64,000 nt of DNA from Niveispirillum sp. SYP-B3756. GTDB lineage: Bacteria > Pseudomonadota > Alphaproteobacteria > Azospirillales > Azospirillaceae. Position numbers and translations under genes: made by a program. The notes under the pieces were generated by a model, which saw only the letters and a list, made by a program, of their open reading frames with translations, was not told the DNA's origin and made no database searches. Below are positions 52,490 to 62,769 of the stretch, in pieces. The DNA lies in contig NZ_WIDQ01000019.1 of NCBI RefSeq assembly GCF_009495745.1, positions 26,550 through 90,549 of the forward strand. Direction: 5' to 3'. Position 1 is the first letter of the stretch. Every line of letters starts with the position of its first letter.

Positions 52490-54049
52490 ATGATCGCGTC
52501 CCTGCGCCGGATCACGGCCGTTCTGCTGTCCGTCAGCGCCCTGGTGTCGGCCGCCCTGGGCCAGACGGCTGGCAAGCCCACCAGCGCCACCATCCAGGCC
52601 GACCGGCCCGGCCCCACCTATGATCGCCGCATCTTCACCCAGTTTGCCGAACATCTGGGCCATGGCATCTATGGCGGGCTGTGGGTCGGCAATGACAAGA
52701 ATATCCCCAACCGCAATGGCTTTCGCACTGATGTGGTCGAGGCGTTGCGCCGGCTGAAAGTGCCGGTGGTGCGCTGGCCGGGCGGCTGCTTTGCCGATGA
52801 ATATCATTGGCGCGACGGGGTGGGGCCGCAGAACAAGCGGCCGGTGAAGGTGAACACCCATTGGGGTGGCGTGACCGAACCCAACAGTGTCGGCACCCAT
52901 GAATTCATGGAGCTGGTGAAGCAGCTGGGGGCGGAACCCTATGTGGCCGGCAATGTCGGCAATGGCACGCCGCAGGAAATGGCCGATTGGGTGGAATATA
53001 TGACCGCCCCCGCCGGCAGCCTGGCCGAGGAGCGGGCGAGGAACGGCCAGAAACAGCCCTGGCAAGTGCCCTATTTCGGCGTCGGCAATGAGCTGTGGGG
53101 CTGTGGCGGCAATATGCGCGCCGAATATGCCGCCGATGTCACCCGCCGCTATGCCACCTTCATCAAGGTGCCGGCCGGTTCCAAGATCATCAAGATCGCC
53201 GCCGGCGCCAATGTGGATGATGTTGACTGGACGGAGACGATGATGCGCGTCGCCGCCAAACAGCTGGATGCGCTGTCGCTGCATTATTACACCGTTCCCG
53301 GCGCCTGGCCGCCCAAGGCATCCGCCACCCAGTTCGATGAGGCCGGCTGGGCCGAGACCCTGGCCGAGGCCCGGCGGATGGATGATCTGATCACCCGGCA
53401 CAGCGCCATCATGGATAAATATGATCCGCAGAAGCGGGTCTGGCTGGCGGTGGATGAGTGGGGCACGTGGTATGCCGGCGATCCCGGCACCAATCCGGGC
53501 TTCCTGCGTCAGCAGAATACGCTGCGTGATGCGCTGGTTGCCTCCACCACCCTGGATATCTTTGCCCGCCATGCCGACCGCGTGCGGATGAGCGCCATTG
53601 CCCAGATGGTGAATGTGCTGCAGGCCATGGTGCTGACGGATGGGCCCAAGATGGTGCTGACGCCCACCTACCATGTGTTTGAGATGTATCAGCCCTGGCA
53701 GGATGCCACCGTGCTGCCCATCAGCATCGACACGCCCAGCTACACCAAGGATAAATGGACGATGCCGGCCGTCAGCGGCTCGGCGGTGCGGGCCAAGGAT
53801 GGCCGGCTGCATGTCGGCCTGTCCAACCTGGACCCCAATAACGCCAACAAGGTGACGGTGAAGCTGGAGGGGGTGAGCGCCAGCGCCGTCAGCGGCCGGG
53901 TGCTGACGGCATCTGCCATCAACGCCCATAATGATTTCAACGCACCGGATGTGGTGAAGCCCGCCGCCTTCAGCGATGCACGCATCGAAGGCGGGGTACT
54001 GACGGTGACGCTGCCGGCCAAATCGGTGGTGGTGCTGGACCTGCGCTGA
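52490..54049 (+). CDS. Alpha-L-arabinofuranosidase, GH51
   Basis: 519 residues from the ATG at 52490 (GGAGGAAAC site). Signal peptide MIASLRRITAVLLSVSALVS to about GQTAG. GH51 motifs: RRIFTQFAEHLGHGIYGGLW, VVRWPGGCFADEYHWRDG, the acid/base Glu in GNELWGCGG and the nucleophile Glu in VDEWGTWY. It removes L-arabinofuranosyl groups from arabinan or arabinoxylan, here outside the cytoplasm. It follows the dehydratase closely and precedes two GH43 genes. Confidence 0.94.
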   Translation: MIASLRRITAVLLSVSALVSAALGQTAGKPTSATIQADRPGPTYDRRIFTQFAEHLGHGIYGGLWVGNDKNIPNRNGFRTDVVEALRRLKVPVVRWPGGCFADEYHWRDGVGPQNKRPVKVNTHWGGVTEPNSVGTHEFMELVKQLGAEPYVAGNVGNGTPQEMADWVEYMTAPAGSLAEERARNGQKQPWQVPYFGVGNELWGCGGNMRAEYAADVTRRYATFIKVPAGSKIIKIAAGANVDDVDWTETMMRVAAKQLDALSLHYYTVPGAWPPKASATQFDEAGWAETLAEARRMDDLITRHSAIMDKYDPQKRVWLAVDEWGTWYAGDPGTNPGFLRQQNTLRDALVASTTLDIFARHADRVRMSAIAQMVNVLQAMVLTDGPKMVLTPTYHVFEMYQPWQDATVLPISIDTPSYTKDKWTMPAVSGSAVRAKDGRLHVGLSNLDPNNANKVTVKLEGVSASAVSGRVLTASAINAHNDFNAPDVVKPAAFSDARIEGGVLTVTLPAKSVVVLDLR

Positions 54050-54079
54050 GGCGGCCGGCAGAAGCCTTGCTCTAAAAGT

Positions 54080-54240
54080 GTCCGTCCGGAAAGTTGCTGT
54101 GCTTTGTGAACCCTCACGATCTCACCGCCGTCATTCCCGCGCAGGCGGGAATCCAAAATCCGTTCTGTCGTATGGATTCCCGCCTTCGCGGGAATGACGG
54201 TTAAGTGTTTGGAGAAATGTAAGAAGTTTATGGACGGACC
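54080..54240. repeat. MITE-like palindromic repeat, copy 3 (inverted)
   Basis: Core 54130-54198 is the reverse orientation of copies 1 and 2: its central spacer is the reverse complement of copy 1. Outer inverted ends GTCCGTCC (54080-54087) and GGACGGAC (about 54232-54239) match those of copy 1. It separates GH51 from the first GH43 gene. Confidence 0.75.
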
Positions 54241-54302
54241 CTAAGCGGCAAAGCAGCCGAAAAGCGCTGCCCCTGTACCCAGAAAGAAATCAGGAGGAAA
54301 CC

Positions 54303-55346
54303 ATGGCGTTGCAGAAAACCCTGGCCACGACCGCCCTTTCCCTGTTGCTGCTGGCGGCGCCGGCCCTGGCGCAGCAGGTGGGGGAAAAGGTTGGCGGTAC
54401 GTTGAATGCCCAACTGACCGGCGATCTGGCCCCCACCCATGATCCGGTGATCATCCGGGAAGGTGAGACCTATTACGTGTTCGGTACCGGGGTGCCAGGC
54501 AATAAGGGTCGCTATATCCTCTCCCGCACCTCCACGGACCTGAAGCACTGGACAGCCACCGGCCCGCTTTTCACCCAGATCCCGGACTGGGCGCAAAAGG
54601 CCGTGCCCGGCACGAAGGAGATGTGGGCGCCCGATGTCTCCTTCGTGAATGGGGAATATCGGCTGTACTATGCCGTCTCCACCTTCGGGTCCAACCGCTC
54701 TGCCATCGGCCTGTTCACCAGCCCGACGCTGGACCCCAAGGCCGCCGGTTACGGCTGGAAGGATCAGGGCATGGTCCTGATGTCGACGGAGAAGGATGAT
54801 TTCAACGCCATCGACCCCAATTTCATCGTGGATGCGCAGGGCCGCCACTGGCTGGCCCTGGGCAGCTTCTGGACCGGGCTGAAACTGTTCCCGCTGGATG
54901 CCAAGACCGGTAAGCCGGCACCCGATGCCAAACCCTATTCCATCGCCCGCCGTCCGGCACCGGCCGGCGCGCCCGCCCCGGTGGAAGCCCCCTTCATCAT
55001 TCCCCATGGCGGCTATTACTGGCTGCTCGCCTCCTATGATTATTGCTGCAAGGGGGTAAACAGCACCTATTACACCGTGGCGGGGCGGTCGCAGGAGATT
55101 ACCGGCCCCTATCTGGGCCGCGATGGCAGCCCGATGATGCAGGGTGGCGGCAGCATCTTCCTGCGCGCCGACCTGCCTGAACAGCAGCGCTTCCGCGGCC
55201 CCGGTCATCCCGGCGCGTTTCAGGACAAGGACGGCACCTGGTATGTCGTCTATCACGCCTATGATCGGCAGAATAACGGCGCTTCCACCCTGCGTATCGC
55301 CCCCATCCGCTGGGATGCGGAAGGCTGGCCGGTGGCGGATTATTGA
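54303..55346 (+). CDS. Endo-1,5-alpha-L-arabinanase-like, GH43
   Basis: 347 residues with GGAGGAAACC site. Signal peptide LALSLLLLAAPALA-type (residues 1-23). Five-bladed propeller motifs: THDPVIIREGETYYVFGTG (general-base Asp), KEMWAPDVSFVNGEYRLYY, NAIDPNFIVDAQGRHWLALG (pKa-setting Asp) and APVEAPFIIPHGGYYWLLAS (general-acid Glu). These are the arabinanase hallmarks. It cuts the alpha-1,5 arabinan backbone. Its stop lies just before the next GH43 start, so the two are coupled. Confidence 0.93.
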   Translation: MALQKTLATTALSLLLLAAPALAQQVGEKVGGTLNAQLTGDLAPTHDPVIIREGETYYVFGTGVPGNKGRYILSRTSTDLKHWTATGPLFTQIPDWAQKAVPGTKEMWAPDVSFVNGEYRLYYAVSTFGSNRSAIGLFTSPTLDPKAAGYGWKDQGMVLMSTEKDDFNAIDPNFIVDAQGRHWLALGSFWTGLKLFPLDAKTGKPAPDAKPYSIARRPAPAGAPAPVEAPFIIPHGGYYWLLASYDYCCKGVNSTYYTVAGRSQEITGPYLGRDGSPMMQGGGSIFLRADLPEQQRFRGPGHPGAFQDKDGTWYVVYHAYDRQNNGASTLRIAPIRWDAEGWPVADY

Positions 55347-55357
55347 GGGGACGGACC

Positions 55358-56773
55358 ATGATGCACAGCGCCCTTTCCCGCCGCCTGTTCCTGGCCGGGG
55401 CCGCCAGCCTGCCGGCCAGCGGCAGCCTGTTCAACGGTGCCGCCCGCGCAGCGGCCGGTCCGGCCCCGGCAGCGGCACCGCTGAACCCGCTGGTGCGCCA
55501 GCGCGCCGATGCGCAGGTGTTCCGCCATACGGATGGGCATTATTACCTGACCGGTTCCGTCCCGGAATATGACCGGCTGATCATCCGCCGCAGCCCCACC
55601 CTGGCCGGGCTGGCGGCGGATGACAGCGAAGCCGTGGTTTGGCGCCGCCCGGCGACGGGCAAGCTGGGCGGCTATATCTGGGCGCCGGAACTGCATTGGT
55701 TCGACGGGGCCTGGCACCTCTATTTCGCCGCTGGCGATAGCGGGGAGCCGTTCCATATCCGCACCTATGTGCTGAGCTGCCGCGATGCCGATCCGCTGAC
55801 CGGTACCTGGACCCTGACCGGCCAGCTGCAGACACCGTGGGACAGTTTCACCCTGGATTCCACCATCTTCAGCCATCGCGGCGTGCGCTATATCTGCTGG
55901 GCGCAGAAGGAGCCGGGGATCGAGACGAACTCCAACCTCTATCTGGCACCGCTGGCCAGCCCCACCACCCTGGCCCGGCCGCCGGCCCGGCTGACCGTGC
56001 CGACCCTGGACTGGGAAATCCGGGGCTATAAGGTGGCCGAAGCGCCGGCCCTGCTGGCCCGCAATGGCCGGCTGTTCCTGACCTATTCCGCCAGCGCCAC
56101 CGATGCCCGCTATTGCCTGGGCTTGCTGACGGCCCCCGATGATGCCGACATCATGGACCCGGCCGTCTGGCAGAAATCGCCGCAGCCGGTGTTTGTTTCC
56201 TGTACCGAAACCAGTGTCTATGGCCCCGGCCATAACAGCTTCACCGTGGATGAACAGGGCCGCGACATTCTAGTCTATCATGGGCGCGATTACCGGGACA
56301 TCAAGGGTGATTCCCTGTTCGACCCCAACCGCCATACCCGCATCCAGCGGCTTTACTACCAGCCCGACGGCACCCCCGATTTCGGTGTGCCGGTGGGCAA
56401 CGGGGCTTTGCCGGAACGGTTCAGCCCGGCGGGGCATCCGGGGCGCTTCCTGGCGCAGGCGGGGGAGGGGCTGCGGATCGGCAGTGGCGCGCTGCCGGCG
56501 ACACAGTTCCGGGCTGTTCCGGTTAATCCGGGGGCTGACAGCTTCCTGCTCTCCCCCATCCTGCGGCCGGATCTGGCGGTGACTTTGGGGCAGGGGGCGG
56601 CGGTCACCCTGGCCCCCCGCGCCCAGGCCACCGCCTTTGCCCGCCAGGATGCCGGCGGCGGTGCCGTGCGGCTGGTCCTGGCGGGGGCGCCCGGCCGGGC
56701 GCTGGCGGCGGCCGGGGAACGGCTAACCATCGGCACCGCTGCGGGGCAGGCGGCGCGGTGGCTGGTGGATTAG
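55358..56773 (+). CDS. GH43-family arabinosidase, Tat-exported
   Basis: 471 residues from the ATG at 55358 (GAGGGGACGG site). A twin-arginine-like signal SRRLFLAGAASLPASG near residues 7-22. GH43 pattern: DAQVFRHTDGHYYLTGSVPE, GYIWAPELHWFDGAWHLYF, the Asp in TLDSTIFSHRG and the Glu in KVAEAPALLARNGRLFL. About 120 extra C-terminal residues (ITxPATQFRAVPVN-type, Ala/Gly-rich) form a beta-sandwich-like module, possibly carbohydrate-binding. It probably acts as exo-arabinofuranosidase on oligosaccharides from the neighbour. Confidence 0.88.
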   Translation: MMHSALSRRLFLAGAASLPASGSLFNGAARAAAGPAPAAAPLNPLVRQRADAQVFRHTDGHYYLTGSVPEYDRLIIRRSPTLAGLAADDSEAVVWRRPATGKLGGYIWAPELHWFDGAWHLYFAAGDSGEPFHIRTYVLSCRDADPLTGTWTLTGQLQTPWDSFTLDSTIFSHRGVRYICWAQKEPGIETNSNLYLAPLASPTTLARPPARLTVPTLDWEIRGYKVAEAPALLARNGRLFLTYSASATDARYCLGLLTAPDDADIMDPAVWQKSPQPVFVSCTETSVYGPGHNSFTVDEQGRDILVYHGRDYRDIKGDSLFDPNRHTRIQRLYYQPDGTPDFGVPVGNGALPERFSPAGHPGRFLAQAGEGLRIGSGALPATQFRAVPVNPGADSFLLSPILRPDLAVTLGQGAAVTLAPRAQATAFARQDAGGGAVRLVLAGAPGRALAAAGERLTIGTAAGQAARWLVD

Positions 56774-56777
56774 GGGG

Positions 56778-56793
56778 ATTTGTCTGATAAATA
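56778..56793 (+). promoter_or_regulatory. Candidate GntR operator 1, TonB-receptor promoter region
   Basis: ATTTGTCTGATAAATA, near-palindromic, 4 bases after the GH43 stop. It is the best match to the shared motif. Confidence 0.5.
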
Positions 56794-56854
56794 GGATGTG
56801 CAAGGGGGGGAATCCGTTCCGAAACTTCCCCTGCCATTTCTAGCCGCTCAGCCA

Positions 56855-56880
56855 CCATTCCCCGCCGGTGCGGGGAATGG
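56855..56880. terminator. Inverted repeat after the GH43 gene
   Basis: CCATTCCCCGC (56855-56865) and GCGGGGAATGG (56870-56880) with a 4-base loop; no T-run. It may be a terminator or a degenerate relative of the CATTCCCGC palindromic repeats. Confidence 0.45.
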
Positions 56881-56976
56881 CGCGGCGCAAGGGCAAGGCT
56901 TTGAAAAGCCCCCCTGTGCCCAAACCGCCACATCCACATCGCCACCCCCTTTCATGACAGAAATACTGCTTGCGCC

Positions 56977-57011
56977 TTATTTGTCTGAGCATTAAATAGT
57001 CTGAGTAATTT
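56977..57011 (+). promoter_or_regulatory. Candidate GntR operators 2 and 3, upstream of the TonB receptor
   Basis: Two close copies: ATTTGTCTGAGCATTAAAT (from 56979) and AAATAGTCTGAGTAATTT (to 57011). They repeat GTCTGA with AT flanks 17 bases apart, 45-80 bases before the start codon. Confidence 0.5.
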
Positions 57012-57055
57012 AAAAAGGCGCACCAATGCGCCGCGACCTCTGGGGGAGGATATCC

Positions 57056-59824
57056 ATGGCCATCACGCCACGCGGACTCTGTTCCGCATCCATGCTCGTT
57101 CTCACACTGACCAGTGCTGCCCAGGCGCAGCAGGCTGATCAACTGGAAGAAATCATCGTCACCGGCGTGCGCGCCTCGGTGGTGGGTGCCATCAATGTGC
57201 GCCGGGAATCCACGCAGATCGTTGATTCCATCGTGGCCGAGGATGTCGGCAAATTGCCCGACAATAATGTGGTGGAGGCGCTGCAGCGCCTGACCGGCAT
57301 CCAGGTCACCGACCGGGGCGGCGGGGAGGTGGCGACCGTCACCATCCGGGGTCTGACCGACCCGCTGACCACACTGAATGGCCGCAATATCTTCACCGCC
57401 GCCGGCCAGTCCTTTGCCCTGCAGGATGTCTCGGCCAATCTGGTGAAGAAGGTGGATGTCTATAAGACGCGCGCCGCTGACCAGATGGAAACCGGCCTGG
57501 CCGGCCAGATCAATGTGGAAACCCGCCGGCCGTTCGATTTCGACGGCTTCACCATCTCCGGTCTGGCGCGCGGCACCTATAATGAGGAAGCCGACACCTA
57601 TAACCCCAACGTCGCCATGCTGGTCAGCGACCGCTGGGAGACGGGGGCCGGGGAGTTCGGCCTGCTGGTCAATGGCAGCTATAACCGCTCCAAATACCGC
57701 AACATGTCCACCACGGCGGGCGCCATGGTGCCGTTCGCCACCGAAACCCCGCCCACCGCAGCCGGCCTGAAGCCGCTGGAACGCATCTTCCCCGGTGACA
57801 AGAATGTCAACTGGACGCCCGGCCTGGATTACGGCCTGCCCACGGCCCCCGGTTCGGCGCTGACCATCAATGGCGCCAAGGTGCCCTATTACCTGTCCCG
57901 CGATGCCGTGTTCAGCAGTGACCTGTATGGCAAGCGGGAACGGCCCTCGGTCAATGCCGCCGCACAATGGTCCCCCAACGACAATTCCACCTATACGGCG
58001 GAATTCTTTTATTCCGGTTTCCGGGGCACCACCTTCAACAGCCTGCAGTTCAGCTTTGTCGATTGGTGGGGCAATCCCGGCCCGGTGCAGCTTTATGACG
58101 GAACCAACATCGTCAAGGCCCGGACGGTGGATGATGTCTATGGCTTCAACAGCGGCGATTTCACCAAGTCGAAGACGGACAGCTTCGTCTATGCGCTGAA
58201 TGGTGACTGGGCCATCGGCGACAATGCCAAGATTGTTGCCGATGCCGCCTATCAGACCAGCAAGAACAAGTCCGAGTTCCTGGCCATGCGCACCGACCGG
58301 GTGGCCAAGCAGATCAAGACGGATTTCAATGCCGGTGGCGGCATCCCCTCCTATCATTTCGACGATGATGCGAAGCTGGCCGATCCCAGTGACTGGAACG
58401 TGGCGCAGCTTTACGATAATGCCAATGCCGCCGATGGCAGCGCCTTCACCGCCACGCTTGATGGGCAGTATAATTGGGATGATGGGTTCCTGCGTCAGGT
58501 GAAGGCGGGTTTCCGCTATGATGACCGCAAGGCGTCCACTTCCATCCGCACGCAGGACGCCGCCAATCTGGGCGCCAAGCTTTCCACCCTGCCCAGTGAG
58601 GCCTGGTTCACCAACAAGGATTTCTTCGACGGCCGGGCCGATGTGCCGACAAGCTGGGTACTGCCCAGCGGCTACTGGCTCTATGACAATGCCGATACGG
58701 TGCGCGGCCTTTACAAGGTGAAGACATCTGACCAGCTCTCCCTGGCCAAGGTGTTTGATATCAATGAGGAAACCCTATCGGCCTATGTCCAGGCCGATGC
58801 CGAGATCGATATTTTCAACCGGCCTTTGAAGCTGCAAGGTGGTGCCCGCTATGTGCATGTCGGTACCGATTATGACTTCTTCGACCGCTATAAGAACGGC
58901 GCGCTGACGCAGGTATCACAGAGTTCCGCCCGCTGGCTGCCCAGCTTCACGGCGCGCTATGATGTGACGTCCGATGTGCGCTTGCGCTTCAATTATGGGG
59001 AGACACTGCGCCGGCCGAATTTCGGGGATATCAACCCCAACTATTCGCTGACGGGCGACCTGACCAATGTGGGCTATGGCAGCGGCAGTGCCGGCACCGC
59101 CGACCTGAAGCCCACCCATTCGAAGAATATCGATCTGGCGGTCGAATGGTATTTCGACCGGGACAGTGCCCTCTATCTTACCGGCTTCCGCCGGGAGATT
59201 GACGGGCTGGTGGTGCCGCTGACGGTGCGCGAATATATCCCCAATAATGGCATTGTCGCCGGCAAGACGGATTATTTCGCCATCACCCGCCCGGTCAATG
59301 CCTCTGACGGGGTGTTGAAGGGGCTGGAACTGGGGGCCACCTATTTCCCACATTATCTGCCGGAAATGCTGGATGGTCTGGGGGTGGTCGGCAGCCTGAC
59401 CCTGCTGGATTCCAAACAGAATATCCCGCTATCGGATGCCGCCGGGAATATTGTCGGCCAGACCAGCTCACAATTCTTCGGTGTCTCCAAGCTCTCCTAC
59501 AATGCCACCCTGGTTTATGATCATGGCCCGGTGGGGGCACGCCTGTCCTATGTCTGGCGCAAGGGCTTCTTGCATAATAACGAGGCGCGGCTGTTCGCCA
59601 ACCCGATCGGCGTCTGGTTCAAGCCGGAGGAAAGCCTGGATTTCCAGCTTTCCTGGAATGTCACCGATCAGGTGGGGCTGACCTTTGATGCGGTCAACCT
59701 GACCCGGTCGAAGCAGCAGAACTATTACAAGTTCGACAATGCCGGCAATGCCGAACAGTACAATCTCGGCACCCTGCTGCTGGCCCGCACCTTCTCTCTC
59801 GGTGTGCGCTACACGTTTAATTGA
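57056..59824 (+). CDS. TonB-dependent receptor for oligosaccharides
   Basis: 922 residues from the ATG at 57056 (GGGGGAGGATAT site; an open frame begins at 57026). Signal peptide SASMLVLTLTSAAQAQ. TonB box EEIIVTGVRAS, plug domain (VVEALQRLTGIQVTDRGGGE, VTIRGLTDPLTTLNGRNIF), then the 22-strand barrel ending with Phe-Asn (SLGVRYTFN). The family type is the one found next to polysaccharide lyases and hydrolases in Caulobacterales and Sphingomonads. It likely takes up arabino-oligosaccharides across the outer membrane. It has its own promoter region with GntR-motif copies. Confidence 0.93.
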   Translation: MAITPRGLCSASMLVLTLTSAAQAQQADQLEEIIVTGVRASVVGAINVRRESTQIVDSIVAEDVGKLPDNNVVEALQRLTGIQVTDRGGGEVATVTIRGLTDPLTTLNGRNIFTAAGQSFALQDVSANLVKKVDVYKTRAADQMETGLAGQINVETRRPFDFDGFTISGLARGTYNEEADTYNPNVAMLVSDRWETGAGEFGLLVNGSYNRSKYRNMSTTAGAMVPFATETPPTAAGLKPLERIFPGDKNVNWTPGLDYGLPTAPGSALTINGAKVPYYLSRDAVFSSDLYGKRERPSVNAAAQWSPNDNSTYTAEFFYSGFRGTTFNSLQFSFVDWWGNPGPVQLYDGTNIVKARTVDDVYGFNSGDFTKSKTDSFVYALNGDWAIGDNAKIVADAAYQTSKNKSEFLAMRTDRVAKQIKTDFNAGGGIPSYHFDDDAKLADPSDWNVAQLYDNANAADGSAFTATLDGQYNWDDGFLRQVKAGFRYDDRKASTSIRTQDAANLGAKLSTLPSEAWFTNKDFFDGRADVPTSWVLPSGYWLYDNADTVRGLYKVKTSDQLSLAKVFDINEETLSAYVQADAEIDIFNRPLKLQGGARYVHVGTDYDFFDRYKNGALTQVSQSSARWLPSFTARYDVTSDVRLRFNYGETLRRPNFGDINPNYSLTGDLTNVGYGSGSAGTADLKPTHSKNIDLAVEWYFDRDSALYLTGFRREIDGLVVPLTVREYIPNNGIVAGKTDYFAITRPVNASDGVLKGLELGATYFPHYLPEMLDGLGVVGSLTLLDSKQNIPLSDAAGNIVGQTSSQFFGVSKLSYNATLVYDHGPVGARLSYVWRKGFLHNNEARLFANPIGVWFKPEESLDFQLSWNVTDQVGLTFDAVNLTRSKQQNYYKFDNAGNAEQYNLGTLLLARTFSLGVRYTFN

Positions 59825-59829
59825 CACCA

Positions 59830-59912
59830 ACCCGCCTGAAGGCTGCCCTTTAGGCGGGTCGGAGGCCAGCGACTGCCGGCATGAAGGGAGTTCTCCTTCC
59901 CTTCAGGCCGGC
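59830..59912. terminator. Convergent terminator hairpins
   Basis: First hairpin ACCCGCCT/AGGCGGGT (59830-59859). The second is GCCGG..TGAAGGGA with TCCCTTCA..CCGGC (about 59876-59912). They lie between the receptor gene and the convergent RTX gene and probably serve both. Confidence 0.75.
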
Positions 59913-59920
59913 CTTTGCCC

Positions 59921-62593
59921 TCACCCCAGATCTTCCACCATGCCCAGCAGGCCCAGGCTGTGCTCGGCCATCATGCCGCTGGCGGTGCTAAGGGCGAAGG
60001 CCGGGCGCCCTTCTGCCCGGCCGGCATATTGGTAATGGGCGATCAGGGCCGTTGGATTGTAGCCGAGAACATCCATCAGATCGGGGTTCAGGGCGGCATA
60101 GGTCTCTACGTCGAAACCAGTGGTCTCCCGCTTCTCCGCCCGGCCGAAATTGATGTAATGATTGATCAGTGCAGCACTGTTCAGGCCGAAAGCATTGAAC
60201 AGGTCGGGGTTCATGGCCGCATAGGATTCAACGTCAAACCCCAGGATTGGGCGGCCTTCTGCCTGACCGTTGGTTACATAGTGACGGATCAGCGCGGCCT
60301 TATCCAGGCCGAACGCATTGAACAGGTCGGGGTTCAAGGCCGCATAAGCTTCGGCATCAAAACCAATGGAAGGCCGCTGTTCCGTCCGGCCGAAGCGTTG
60401 GTAATGGTTGCTCAGCGCGGCACTGTCAAATCCGAAGGCGTTGAACAGGTCCGGGTTCAGGGCCGCATAGGATTCCAGGTCGAACCCGTCGCTGGGCCGA
60501 CCCTCTGCCCGGCCATAGTTAATGTAATGCCGGATGGTGGCGGCATCGTCATTACCAAAGGCCGCCGCCACATCCGGGTTCAGGATGCGATATGCTTCCA
60601 GCGTGAAGACCGGATCAATGGCATCATCATCGATAATCGTGCCCGTGGTGGTCAGGGTGCTGGCACCACCGGGCAGTTGGGCACCCTTCAGGTCGCTGAT
60701 CAGCAACTGTACGGTCTCGTTGCCTTCCAGGATGCGGTCGCCCAGGATATTCAGCGTCACCGTGGTGCTTTTCGTTCCCGGTGCCATGGTGATCGTCTGA
60801 TCCACCACCATGTAATCCTGGCCCGCTGTCGCGGTGCCACCGTCGGTGCGGACAGTGAAAGTGACCGCCGAGGTGGAAGCGATAGACAGGTTGATCGTAA
60901 AGACCATCTTGCTGACGCCGCCACTATCCACTTCCAGCACCGGGCGCGGGGCGCTGGCGGTCAGGACCGGGAGAACGGGGGCGGCAACGGTCCGGTCATT
61001 GAATTTCAGCATTTCAATACCGGTCAGCGTATCCACTTCCCCGGTATTGCTGATGACCAGGACGGCTGACCCTTCGGTGGTGACGGTATAGTTGGCGTAA
61101 TTGCTTAAGAAGACGGCTGTATCCGTTCCGTCACCGCCCACCAGCGTGTCATTGCCGGTGCCGCCGATCAGCGTGCTGTTGCCGGAAAAGCCCGCCGTGG
61201 ACAGGAAATCATCATCGGCACCGCCATCAATACTATCGTTGCCGCCACCGCCATAGAGCGAATCCCTGCCGGCACCGCCATCCAGCTTGTCATCGCCAGC
61301 ACCGCCATCCAGGTAATCATCGCCCAGATCACCGATCAGCGTATCGTTACCCGCATTGCCGGACAGCCTGTCATTCCCGTCCCCGCCATTCAGGCTGTCA
61401 TTCCCGTCCCCCGCCTGGAGCGTGTCATTGCCGGTGCCGCCGATCAGTATGGTCTTGCCGGTAAAGCCGCTGGTGGAGAGAAAATCATCGTCGGCGGCGC
61501 CATCCAGACTGTCGTTGCCGCCACCGCCATAGAGCGAATCCCGGCCGGCACCGCCGTCCAGCTTGTCATCGCCATCCCCCCCGTCCAGGAAGTCATTTCC
61601 CAGATCGCCGGTCAGCGTGTCGTTACCCGCATAGCCACGCAAGCTATCGTTGCCATCCCCGCCGGACAGGGTGTCAGCCCCATCCCCCGCCAGCAGCGTG
61701 TCATTGCCAGCACCGCCGATCAGCGTGGTTTTGCCGCTATAATAATATGTGGACAGGAAATCATCTTCGGTGCCGCCATCCAGACTGTCGTTGCCGCCAC
61801 CGCCAAAGAGCGAATCTTTGCCGACGCCACCGTCCAGCTTGTCATCGCCGGCGCCGCCATCCAGGTAATCATCGCCCTGTTCGCCGGTCAGCGTGTCATT
61901 GCCGGCAGCACCGTAAAGCTTATCCTGGCCGTCCCCGCCGTTCAGGCTGTCAGCCCCGTCCCCGGCATAAAGCGTGTCATTGCCGGTGCCACCAATCAGC
62001 GTGGTTTTGCCGAGAGAGCCGGACGTGGACAAGTAATCATCATCGTCACCGCCATCCAGACTGTCATTGCCCAGGCCGCCATAGAGCGAATCCTTGCCAG
62101 CGCCGCCGTCCAGCCTGTCATCGCCGGCACCGCCATCCAGGTAATCGTTGCCCAGATCACCGATCAGCGTGTCGTTCCCCGCATTGCCATACAGCGTATC
62201 CTGACCTTCCCCGCCGTTCAGGCTGTCAGCCCCGTCCCCGGCATAAAGCCCATCATTGCCCAGGCCGCCGATCAGTGTGGTCTTGCCTGTATAGCCATAG
62301 GTCGACAGGTAATCATCGTCGTCACCGCCATCCAGCAGATCGTCGCCATCGCCGCCATACAGGGAATCCGCGCCGGCCCCGCCTCTCAGCGTATCATTGC
62401 CAGAGGTCTTGCCGTCACCATACAGCACATCAGCGCCGTCCTCGCCGTCGAGGCTGTCATTGCCACCGCCACCGGTCAGCGTGTCGTTCCCCGTACCCCC
62501 GGTTATCACATCGGCATCGGCCCCGCCTGTCAGGCGGTCATCGCCTTCACCACCGGTCAGGGTCTGCGGGGCGGCGGGGGGAATGTTATTCAT
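59921..62593 (-). CDS. Large RTX/Calx-beta protein with NPDL repeats
   Basis: 890 residues from the ATG at 62593 ([19 protein letters not shown]); an ATG at 62620 is also possible. Residues ~10-520 are RTX calcium repeats ([20 protein letters not shown]) arranged in longer modules of about 90 residues, with [23 protein letters not shown] spacers. A Calx-beta domain (~570-675; [11 protein letters not shown]) and five 41-residue repeats ([13 protein letters not shown]...AEGRP) follow. No protease motif is present, unlike the two relatives at 45796 and 48184. A secreted adhesin or matrix protein is the likely role. No signal peptide; type I export is expected but no exporter is nearby. Confidence 0.87.
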   Translation of the reverse strand: MNNIPPAAPQTLTGGEGDDRLTGGADADVITGGTGNDTLTGGGGNDSLDGEDGADVLYGDGKTSGNDTLRGGAGADSLYGGDGDDLLDGGDDDDYLSTYGYTGKTTLIGGLGNDGLYAGDGADSLNGGEGQDTLYGNAGNDTLIGDLGNDYLDGGAGDDRLDGGAGKDSLYGGLGNDSLDGGDDDDYLSTSGSLGKTTLIGGTGNDTLYAGDGADSLNGGDGQDKLYGAAGNDTLTGEQGDDYLDGGAGDDKLDGGVGKDSLFGGGGNDSLDGGTEDDFLSTYYYSGKTTLIGGAGNDTLLAGDGADTLSGGDGNDSLRGYAGNDTLTGDLGNDFLDGGDGDDKLDGGAGRDSLYGGGGNDSLDGAADDDFLSTSGFTGKTILIGGTGNDTLQAGDGNDSLNGGDGNDRLSGNAGNDTLIGDLGDDYLDGGAGDDKLDGGAGRDSLYGGGGNDSIDGGADDDFLSTAGFSGNSTLIGGTGNDTLVGGDGTDTAVFLSNYANYTVTTEGSAVLVISNTGEVDTLTGIEMLKFNDRTVAAPVLPVLTASAPRPVLEVDSGGVSKMVFTINLSIASTSAVTFTVRTDGGTATAGQDYMVVDQTITMAPGTKSTTVTLNILGDRILEGNETVQLLISDLKGAQLPGGASTLTTTGTIIDDDAIDPVFTLEAYRILNPDVAAAFGNDDAATIRHYINYGRAEGRPSDGFDLESYAALNPDLFNAFGFDSAALSNHYQRFGRTEQRPSIGFDAEAYAALNPDLFNAFGLDKAALIRHYVTNGQAEGRPILGFDVESYAAMNPDLFNAFGLNSAALINHYINFGRAEKRETTGFDVETYAALNPDLMDVLGYNPTALIAHYQYAGRAEGRPAFALSTASGMMAEHSLGLLGMVEDLG

Positions 62594-62769
62594 GATCGCA
62601 CCAAGCTTTCCGATTACCATGGCAGCCGGCGGGGTTTGCGCCGGATTTCCGATTGCTAAGGTATAAGGTAAGCATGTCCCGATCAACAAACGGGGTATTG
62701 TGACTCTCTTTCTTTAAGGGTAGGGGGAAGTCAGGACAGCGCGGATGGTGGCGCAGCGGCACACCCTGC

